From Mageeibacillus sp. UBA5770 (GTDB lineage: Bacteria > Bacillota_A > Clostridia > Saccharofermentanales > Saccharofermentanaceae): a DNA stretch of 6,541 nucleotides. Location of the stretch: the NCBI GenBank assembly GCA_002418705.1, contig DIEQ01000105.1, forward strand, positions 1 to 6,541. The letters run 5' to 3'. Positions 1 through 5,135 of this stretch are shown one piece after another (position 1 is the first letter of the stretch; each line of letters begins with the position of its first letter). The notes below the pieces were generated by a model. The model did not search any database. It was not told where the DNA came from and saw only the letters and a list, made by a program, of their open reading frames with translations. Made by a program: the position numbers and the translations under genes.

Positions 1-660
1 GCAGGTAATGATAATAGGACGGATATGAGGGACAATAATCCTGAGGAATAGATTCCAGGCATTGCAGCCGTCAATTCTTGCTGCTTCGATTTCATCCCCG
101 GGAATATCCAGAAGAGACCCGTAGAAGATAACGGCGTAAAAGCCCATAGCTACCCAGATGTCCATTCCGCTCAGTGAGAGCAGAGCAGTTGATGCTTGTC
201 CAATCCATGGCTGGACGTATTCCGATAAGCCGATATTATCAAGTAAGCTATTCAAAAGCCCGTAATTAGGCTGAATTTCGAAGATTTTTGCAAAAAGCTG
301 CCCAACGGCAACGGTCGGAAGAACTACCGGAAAGAACAGAAGTGTTCTGATCAGGTTTTTACCTCTTTTAAGCCAGAAATTGAAAATCAGGGAAAGGCAC
401 AGTCCCAAACCGACCTGACCGACCATAACGATCGCAATGTATTTCAAATTTACGATTAAGGCAGCGCGGAAATTCTTATCATCAAACAGTTTCAAATAAT
501 TATTAATCCCGACAAAGTTCCAGTTAAATCCGGGCGATCCCGAATAAAGTGAATAGCCAAGAGACCAGAAAACCGGAAGAATTACAATAATTGTATATAT
601 AATAAACGCAGGAATTACAAATAGTGCAATTGCTTTTTTGTTGCTGAGTACATGTTTCAT
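1..660 (-). CDS. Sugar ABC transporter permease, MalF/UgpA type (3' end beyond window)
   Basis: Inner membrane subunit of a binding-protein-dependent sugar importer. The frame is open from the ATG at 660 to position 1, giving 220 residues without a stop. The protein begins MKHVLSNKKAIALFVIPAFI. Hydrophobic segments lie at about residues 10-33, 67-96, 103-126 and 158-185. The cytoplasmic EAA loop that contacts the ATPase starts at Glu190 (EIEAARIDGCNAW) and runs to about residue 215, ending VPHIRP. Family members are about 290-310 residues long, so roughly 70-90 residues, including the last transmembrane helices, lie outside the window. The gene follows the binding protein with a 114-base gap that holds a terminator-like hairpin. 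A second permease of the MalG type would be expected next. No ATPase gene is seen here, which is usual for CUT1 loci that use a shared ATPase. Confidence 0.93.
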   Translation of the reverse strand, partial: MKHVLSNKKAIALFVIPAFIIYTIIVILPVFWSLGYSLYSGSPGFNWNFVGINNYLKLFDDKNFRAALIVNLKYIAIVMVGQVGLGLCLSLIFNFWLKRGKNLIRTLLFFPVVLPTVAVGQLFAKIFEIQPNYGLLNSLLDNIGLSEYVQPWIGQASTALLSLSGMDIWVAMGFYAVIFYGSLLDIPGDEIEAARIDGCNAWNLFLRIIVPHIRPIIITC

Positions 661-673
661 CGTATCTCTTGCG

Positions 674-680
674 CCTCCTT
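674..680 (-). promoter_or_regulatory. Ribosome binding site of the permease gene
   Basis: AAGGAGG on the minus strand, 13 bases before the ATG at 660. The spacing is longer than the usual 6-9 bases, but no nearer ATG, GTG or TTG start gives a family-like N-terminus. Confidence 0.6.
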
Positions 681-702
681 TTCATAGTGTTTGATATTGG
701 TG

Positions 703-745
703 AAAAAATGGAGCGACAGTCGTTTTTTTTGACTAATCGCTCCAT
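703..745 (-). terminator. Hairpin plus T-tract between binding protein and permease genes (terminator or attenuator)
   Basis: On the minus strand ATGGAGCGA (745-737) pairs with TCGCTCCAT (716-708). The inner segments AGTC (734-731) and GACT (721-718) can also pair around an A-rich loop. A run of six T follows at 708-703, overlapping the stem end. This has the form of an intrinsic terminator, placed about 30 bases after the binding protein stop. Because a permease with its own ribosome binding site follows, it most likely acts as a partial terminator that keeps the binding protein more abundant than the permeases, a common arrangement in sugar ABC operons. Confidence 0.75.
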
Positions 746-774
746 CTTTTCACGACTCCATCATGCAGAGATTA

Positions 775-2151
775 TTAGTTGCTGCTGTCAAATGCATCCT
801 GGATGGACTGCATGTATTCTTGAGCTGTCATATCTCCGTTAACAAGTGTCTGGACATTCTGCTGGGCAATTGTTGAGGTCTCACTGTTCATGGAAGCCTC
901 AAACCAGGTTGTTGCCTTGGTGACAATGGCCAGCTGATCTGCGACGATCTGAGAATAGTTGGACAGTGTTCCTTCAGTTGTATACTTGTAACCTTTAACT
1001 GCACCATACTGAGTCATAGCTTCGTTACCGAGATTTTCAACCATGTACTTGAGCCAGCCGGCTGTTCCGTCATCATACTTTGCTTTATCGAGGCAAAGGA
1101 TATTGCCGCAGTTCATGGAATATTCTGTGCCTGTGCTTATTGACTCATCCACTACGGGAATATTGAAGAAACCGATTCCATCTTTGCCGGCGGGGTTTGT
1201 GTCAGCATTGAGCTGTTCTGTAAACCAGCTGCCGTTGTAGAACATAGCGGATTCTCCGGCCAGGAGCATGTTGCCTGCTGTCGTCTGATCAACAGTATTT
1301 ACACCTTCTCCGAAATATCCGGCAGTAGCCAGATCCTGGATCTTCTGTGCGGCTGCAACATAACTGGCATCGGTATATGAAGCTGTACCGGATCCTGCAT
1401 CCTTCATTGCGTCTCCGCCTAAGCTTCTTACAACGTATGCATTGACCAGGCGGGTCATGGGCCATTTATCGGCACCGCCGACTGAAAGAGGCTGGATGTC
1501 AGCTGCAAGAAGTGCAGCGCAGACAGTTTCGAATTCTTCCCATGTTTTGGGGGCTTCAACTCCGGCCTTTGCGAACAGTGCCTTGTTGTACCAGAATCCT
1601 TCTACATTCATGCCGAGAGGCAGATCATACAGTTCTTCTGTTCCGGAAAGTCTCTTGAGGAGGGATACGGCACCGGCGTCAAGGGATTCCATAACGCCCA
1701 GATCTGTGAGGGCAGCGCCGACATCAAGAATTTTATCGGCAGCAATCAGTTCTTTGATCGGTGTGCCGGATTCATAGACGAAAACGTCAGGCAGATCATT
1801 GGATGCAGCCAGTACAGCTACCTTCTGCTTCAAGTTGTCTGAAGAGACAAGTTCGAACTCATATTCAAAGTTGGGATTTACTTCTGCTATGTATCTTTTT
1901 GTCAGGTCAACAATCAGTTTGCCGTTATCAGAATCTTCTGCCCATATGGACAGGATCTTGATTTTTTTCGCAATTTGCTGGTCTCCACCTGCTGTTGTCT
2001 CGGCGGCGGCGGTTGTGTCAGCTGATGCAGCTGTAGTTTCTTTGGCAGTTGTTGCAGCAGCTGTTGTTGTTTTGGCTTCACTTGAGCAACCTGCCAGCAG
2101 TGCAGCTGTCATGACCGCTGCTAATAATATCGATAAAACACGCTTCTTCAT
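775..2151 (-). CDS. Extracellular sugar-binding lipoprotein of a CUT1-type ABC transporter
   Basis: Solute-binding protein of 458 residues (SBP_bac_1 type), exported and lipid-anchored on the outer face of the membrane, where it captures a sugar for the permease. The N-terminus has a Lys/Arg-charged start, a hydrophobic core and the lipobox LLAGC with Cys22 as the lipidated residue. A flexible Thr/Ala-rich linker follows (about residues 23-58). The mature domain contains family landmarks: DLPDVFVYESG, YDLPLGMNVEGFWYNKALFAKAG followed by PKTWEEF, GESAMFYNGSWF, and a C-terminal VNGDMTAQEYMQSIQDAF. The length is usual for the family. The start at 2151 has a well-spaced AGGAGG; the ATG at 2154 is possible too. 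The upstream kinase and regulator and the downstream permease indicate a regulated sugar importer. The ligand may be a mono- or oligosaccharide and cannot be read from the sequence. Confidence 0.93.
   Translation of the reverse strand: MKKRVLSILLAAVMTAALLAGCSSEAKTTTAAATTAKETTAASADTTAAAETTAGGDQQIAKKIKILSIWAEDSDNGKLIVDLTKRYIAEVNPNFEYEFELVSSDNLKQKVAVLAASNDLPDVFVYESGTPIKELIAADKILDVGAALTDLGVMESLDAGAVSLLKRLSGTEELYDLPLGMNVEGFWYNKALFAKAGVEAPKTWEEFETVCAALLAADIQPLSVGGADKWPMTRLVNAYVVRSLGGDAMKDAGSGTASYTDASYVAAAQKIQDLATAGYFGEGVNTVDQTTAGNMLLAGESAMFYNGSWFTEQLNADTNPAGKDGIGFFNIPVVDESISTGTEYSMNCGNILCLDKAKYDDGTAGWLKYMVENLGNEAMTQYGAVKGYKYTTEGTLSNYSQIVADQLAIVTKATTWFEASMNSETSTIAQQNVQTLVNGDMTAQEYMQSIQDAFDSSN
1978..2085 (-). 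repeat. Low-complexity Thr/Ala linker-coding repeat
   Basis: Imperfect repeats of Ala and Thr codons encode residues 23-58 of the binding protein, with tracts such as TTTAAATTAKETTAAS. On the plus strand this appears as runs of gttgtt, gcagct and ggcggcggc. Such linkers hold the binding domain away from the lipid anchor. The repetitive DNA is open to slippage and length variation. Confidence 0.7.
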
Positions 2152-2159
2152 CATGGACT

Positions 2160-2165
2160 CCTCCT
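2160..2165 (-). promoter_or_regulatory. Ribosome binding site deciding the binding protein start
   Basis: AGGAGG within GAGGAGGAG on the minus strand, 8 bases before the ATG at 2151. A second ATG at 2154 is directly adjacent and only 5 bases from the site. Both are favoured over the in-frame ATG at 2187, which would put a charged MKKKKQFEEES stretch before the signal peptide. Confidence 0.8.
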
Positions 2166-2207
2166 CGAATTGTTTCTTTTTTTTCAACTGTTCTTCCCGG
2201 GAACACT

Positions 2208-2221
2208 TTGTACTTGTACAA
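2208..2221. repeat. Perfect short inverted repeat in the binding protein leader (possible operator)
   Basis: TTGTAC and GTACAA flank a 2-base spacer, giving a perfect 6+6 inverted repeat. The same stretch also reads as a direct repeat of TTGTAC. It overlaps the second -10-like element and lies about 55 bases before the binding protein start. A second short palindrome, TTCCCGGGAA, follows at 2194-2203. Either could be a protein-binding site or a small hairpin in the leader. No known regulator motif is recognised. Confidence 0.35.
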
Positions 2222-2265
2222 TATCACAACCACTTTTATTAACTAGTCGGGTAATTTATATAATA
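2218..2265 (-). promoter_or_regulatory. Candidate promoter region for the binding protein gene
   Basis: Two -10-like elements are visible on the minus strand. The first is TATTAT at 2265-2260 within an AT-rich run (ATATTATATAAATTA). The second is an extended -10-like TGATATTGT at 2226-2218. Neither has a convincing TTGACA at 16-18 bases upstream; TTGGCA at 2294-2289 is too far (23 bases) from the first. A weak -35 fits a promoter that depends on an activator such as the AraC-type regulator encoded upstream. The response regulator gene has no hairpin with a T-tract after it, so read-through from the upstream genes is also possible. The exact start of transcription cannot be fixed by eye. Confidence 0.35.
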
Positions 2266-2278
2266 TGTACAGTTTTTT

Positions 2279-2294
2279 TGGATTTCGCTGCCAA
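2279..2294 (-). promoter_or_regulatory. Candidate cre (CcpA catabolite repression) site
   Basis: The minus strand reads TTGGCAGCGAAATCCA, which fits the Bacillus cre consensus WTGNNARCGNWWWCAW at every position except the fifteenth (C in place of A). It starts 8 bases after the response regulator stop and lies just upstream of the AT-rich -10 candidate at 2260-2265, so it would cover the -35 region of a promoter there. CcpA binding would repress the binding protein and permease genes when a preferred sugar is present. That is usual for CUT1 sugar transporters of Firmicutes. The match is by eye; the binding and the effect are inferred. Confidence 0.45.
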
Positions 2295-2302
2295 ATACTT
2301 GC

Positions 2303-3370
2303 CTACACAACATTCTGGACGCATCTCTTGTATTCATTCGGCGTCATTCCCACATTTTTCTTGAAGATCTCACAAAAATAACGGTAGTCGTTGTAGCCGA
2401 TCATCTCGCTTATTTCTACGACTTTATTTCCGCTCAGTAAAAGTGCCTTGGCATGCCTGATCCTCAGGGAAGTTAAATATTTAATATAGCTGCATCCGAC
2501 CTCTTCTTTGAAAAGAATGCACAGATAAGCCGGGTTCATTTTGACCTTTTCTGCAAGTTCATTTAAACCGATCGGCTCACAGAAATGCTCATTGATATAT
2601 TCAAGCAGCAGCAAAATTGCCCTGTTGCTGCTGCCGGATTTGCCGGCCTCCAGCTTTTCCACAATTTTGCAGATTCTCTGCCGGACATATTGCTCAATCA
2701 GCTCAACAGATTCCAGATCCTTCATTTCCGAGTACGAAACAACATCAACCCGTTCCTTTTGCTTTTCGTGATCCTGGAAAACTCCCATTACGACACACAG
2801 AAACTGGAAACACTCTGCTCTGTAAGTCTCGAGCGAATCCGAAATCTTTCCGATTTTTTCCAATATCACCTCTGAATGCGCCTTAATGCTGTCTGATTCC
2901 TCTTTCATCAGATTTGTGATCAAAGCCTGCATATGGATATGAATATCCTGCCGCAGTGCGAGTCGGGCGCCTTCCTCCTTGAATTCCTGATGTGCTTTAG
3001 TCCGTTCTTTCTCGACTGCGATCAGGACTTCGGACACTTTTTCTATAGAAATAGGTTTCTCGATATATGCCTTAACACCCAGCGACAGTGCTTTTCTGGC
3101 ATATTCAAACTCATTAAAGCCGCTTATTACGATAAAAGCAGTATCCGGCAGAAACTCTCTTGCCTCCTCGATGAGCGATAACCCGTCAAGTCCGGGAATT
3201 CGGATATCAGTAATGACGATATCCGGCCTTGTCTTATTAATTACTTCCAGTCCGGAAATACCGTCATATGCAAATCCAACAATTTCGCAGTCGAGATTTG
3301 CCCTGGCAATGATCGCTTTAAGTCCTTCAACAACAATGTACTCATCGTCAATTATTACCATTGTGCGCAT
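2303..3370 (-). CDS. Response regulator with AraC-type DNA-binding domain (YesN-like)
   Basis: Cytoplasmic transcription factor of 355 residues and partner of the kinase encoded upstream. The receiver domain (about 1-120) has the acidic pocket Asp8-Asp9, phosphoacceptor Asp55 in VITDIRIPG, Ser83 in VISGFNEFEYA and Lys105 in YIEKP, so all residues for phosphorylation are present. A middle helical region (about 125-245) has no recognised motif. The C-terminal AraC/XylS domain (about 250-350) carries two helix-turn-helix units: the first around LNELAEKVKMNPAYLCILFK and the second around VVEISEMIGYNDYRYFCEIF, followed by the family ending VGMTPNEYKR. The start at 3370 is chosen because AAGGAGGG lies 7 bases upstream and the product begins MRTMVIIDDEY. 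The longer open frame to 3427 adds 19 residues lying within kinase coding sequence. The alternative ATG at 3361 is less well spaced. The gene overlaps the kinase by 23 bases, suggesting translational coupling. It probably activates the transporter promoter just downstream. Confidence 0.93.
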   Translation of the reverse strand: MRTMVIIDDEYIVVEGLKAIIARANLDCEIVGFAYDGISGLEVINKTRPDIVITDIRIPGLDGLSLIEEAREFLPDTAFIVISGFNEFEYARKALSLGVKAYIEKPISIEKVSEVLIAVEKERTKAHQEFKEEGARLALRQDIHIHMQALITNLMKEESDSIKAHSEVILEKIGKISDSLETYRAECFQFLCVVMGVFQDHEKQKERVDVVSYSEMKDLESVELIEQYVRQRICKIVEKLEAGKSGSSNRAILLLLEYINEHFCEPIGLNELAEKVKMNPAYLCILFKEEVGCSYIKYLTSLRIRHAKALLLSGNKVVEISEMIGYNDYRYFCEIFKKNVGMTPNEYKRCVQNVV

Positions 3371-5132
3371 GAATATTCCCTCCTTCCCTTCCAACCGGGA
3401 TTGCAATGAAAACCTTTGTTCCTTCATTCCTTTTACTTATAAAAGTTACGCCGTATCCCTCACCGTAAAAAAGCGAGATACGCTCCCTTACATTCCTGAC
3501 CCCATATCCTGTTTCAATGACCGACAAGTCTTCAATACCGACTCCGTTGTCTTCGATGGTAAAATGCAGTGTGTTTTCAGCCTGCTTCCCGATAACCTTG
3601 ATATATCCTTTCCCGATTTTTGGTTCAAGGCCATGGTAAACGGCATTTTCAATAAACGGCTGAAGGATAAATGTTATTATTTTCATGCTTTCTATCTGTT
3701 CTTCGACCTCAACGATGAAAGCAAAACGATCCTTATATCTCATATTGTGAATCGTCATATATTCGCGCATCCTTTGAATTTCATCGCGGACAGTTATGAA
3801 CTTATCTCCCTGGTTCAGGCTTAATTTGAACGTGTTCGACAACGCAAGAACCATCGTTGCAATGTCGTCCTCGTTATTTATAATTGCCATACAGTAAAGC
3901 GAGTCCAACGTATTGTAGAGAAAGTGCGGGTAGATCTTTGCCTGCAAAAGAAGGAGCTGCGCTTCCCTTTCGTTTAACTGTGATGCCAGAAGCCGTTCCC
4001 TCAGTTCAAGGTTGTTATTAACCATCTCTTTGAAGTTGTTTCCGATTTCCCCGATTTCGCTGTCATCAAAGTATTCTGTTATGTGGCGGTCTCCTTCTCC
4101 GACTTTTATAATTGCTTTTTCCAGAGTATGCAGAGGTTTGCTGATTCTGTCGGATATGAATTTGGATATATAGATGCTGAGGATAATCAGTCCGATGCAC
4201 ACCAATAGCGTCACGCGGCCGATATATGCGCTCTCCCTGTTCAGTTCATCCTGCTCAATAATGTTAACCGTCATCCATCCTGTCGTACTATTCACATATT
4301 TGCTGAACAGATATTTCCCGCTGGTTCCGTTATTTATATAGTCCTCCAGAATTTCGTCCCTCTGCGATTCATCGCTGTTGAGATAAATACACGGATATTT
4401 GCTGTCAGCATCAACGATCATATAGCGATTTGTCTGAAACCCTTCTTTTTTCGATCCGAAGGCTTTCGCAAGTAAGTTCTCCTGAATATTCACGATAACA
4501 AATCCCATTGACTCGTTGGTACCGGGCTTTATCAGATTTTTTACAAAACTGACGCCGCCGCCTTCATATTCGGGCCACAAGACATTGTATCCGTAAAACA
4601 CTTCTTTCCCGAGTGCATCACGTGCCGCCTGAACCCACTCTTCCTCGAGTATATTATTGACTCGAAAATAATCGTAATAGTGGCTGTTGAAATCGCTTCG
4701 GTTGGCGGAAAAGTAGCAGCTTCCGCTCTCACTCACAACAGAAATACCCTCGATCATGTTGTCCTGTGAAGTAATATTTCTTAGCTTCTTCCCAAGTGCC
4801 ACCTGATTTTGTGTTCCGGAAAATTCGATGTCATCCGTAATTTTAGTGTCATTTATCAGAATATTCATAAAGGTATTGTCAATCAGCAGCGTTCTGCCAA
4901 GATCAACAATGTTCTCTAACTGTATGTCGATGATCTTGCTGGATACCTCAAGATTGTTAATATGGGCATTTTTGTAATTATCTTCAATTGTTTTTTTCGA
5001 AACAGTGTAAACAATACCACTAATTATTGCCGTTGATGTCACGGCAATAAGTATCATGGTAATGAGTATCTGATTTCGTATTTTTATTCTGTTGACTAAC
5101 CGGTTGATTTTACTCATATTGCCCTTTTTCAT
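3348..5132 (-). CDS. Sensor histidine kinase, YesM/LytS-like (two transmembrane segments, HAMP, His_kinase, HATPase_c)
   Basis: Membrane sensor kinase of 594 residues, a usual length for YesM-type proteins. Transmembrane helix 1 is at about residues 21-44. A large extracytoplasmic domain, probably Cache-like, spans about 45-305. Helix 2 is at about 306-325, followed by HAMP (about 326-380), a short coiled linker and the His_kinase domain with the phosphoacceptor in YPHFLYNTLDS (His403). The ATPase domain has an N-box (QPFIENAVYHG, Asn496), a D-box (IEDNGVGI) and a glycine box (GYGVRNVRERI). It should autophosphorylate and pass phosphate to the response regulator encoded next. The residue before Pro-His is Tyr401, where Asn is usual (NPHFLYNTL). 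The start is uncertain. The ATG at 5132 lies directly after TGATAA and has no clear Shine-Dalgarno sequence, so it may be reinitiated. The ATG at 5117 (MSKINRLVNRIKI) has only a weak AAAGGG 4 bases upstream. The 3' end overlaps the regulator gene. The signal is probably a sugar, by inference from context. Confidence 0.93.
   Translation of the reverse strand: MKKGNMSKINRLVNRIKIRNQILITMILIAVTSTAIISGIVYTVSKKTIEDNYKNAHINNLEVSSKIIDIQLENIVDLGRTLLIDNTFMNILINDTKITDDIEFSGTQNQVALGKKLRNITSQDNMIEGISVVSESGSCYFSANRSDFNSHYYDYFRVNNILEEEWVQAARDALGKEVFYGYNVLWPEYEGGGVSFVKNLIKPGTNESMGFVIVNIQENLLAKAFGSKKEGFQTNRYMIVDADSKYPCIYLNSDESQRDEILEDYINNGTSGKYLFSKYVNSTTGWMTVNIIEQDELNRESAYIGRVTLLVCIGLIILSIYISKFISDRISKPLHTLEKAIIKVGEGDRHITEYFDDSEIGEIGNNFKEMVNNNLELRERLLASQLNEREAQLLLLQAKIYPHFLYNTLDSLYCMAIINNEDDIATMVLALSNTFKLSLNQGDKFITVRDEIQRMREYMTIHNMRYKDRFAFIVEVEEQIESMKIITFILQPFIENAVYHGLEPKIGKGYIKVIGKQAENTLHFTIEDNGVGIEDLSVIETGYGVRNVRERISLFYGEGYGVTFISKRNEGTKVFIAIPVGREGGNIHAHNGNN
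3378..3385 (-). promoter_or_regulatory. Ribosome binding site deciding the response regulator start
   Basis: AAGGAGGG on the minus strand, 7 bases before the ATG at 3370. It lies inside the last codons of the kinase gene. It favours the short form of the regulator (MRTMVIIDDE) over the upstream in-frame start at 3427. Confidence 0.75.
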
Positions 5133-5135
5133 TTA

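Noticed and set aside
524..745. 73-residue minus-strand open frame starting in the hairpin
   Set aside because: Its start lies in the terminator stem and most of it overlaps the permease in another frame. The permease frame has clear transmembrane helices and the EAA loop, so this is a shadow.
2152..2187. Longer binding protein start at 2187
   Set aside because: It would add a charged MKKKKQFEEES stretch before a normal lipoprotein signal peptide and would translate through the AGGAGG that serves the 2151 start.
1799..2242. 147-residue plus-strand open frame rich in Ala and Val
   Set aside because: It is the mirror of the Thr/Ala linker and signal peptide of the binding protein. Low-complexity codon repeats leave the opposite strand open by chance.
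2279..2302. TTTGG...CCAAAAAAA hairpin as a terminator of the regulator gene
   Set aside because: On the minus strand the stem is short and is followed by A residues, not T, so it is not an intrinsic terminator in the direction of transcription.
3371..3427. Longer response regulator start at 3427
   Set aside because: The 19 extra residues precede the usual receiver domain start and the strong ribosome binding site lies downstream of that ATG.
3171..3824. 217-residue open frame on the plus strand
   Set aside because: It is antisense to the kinase and regulator, which have complete family motifs. Its product has no recognisable domain, and no promoter or ribosome binding site was seen for it.
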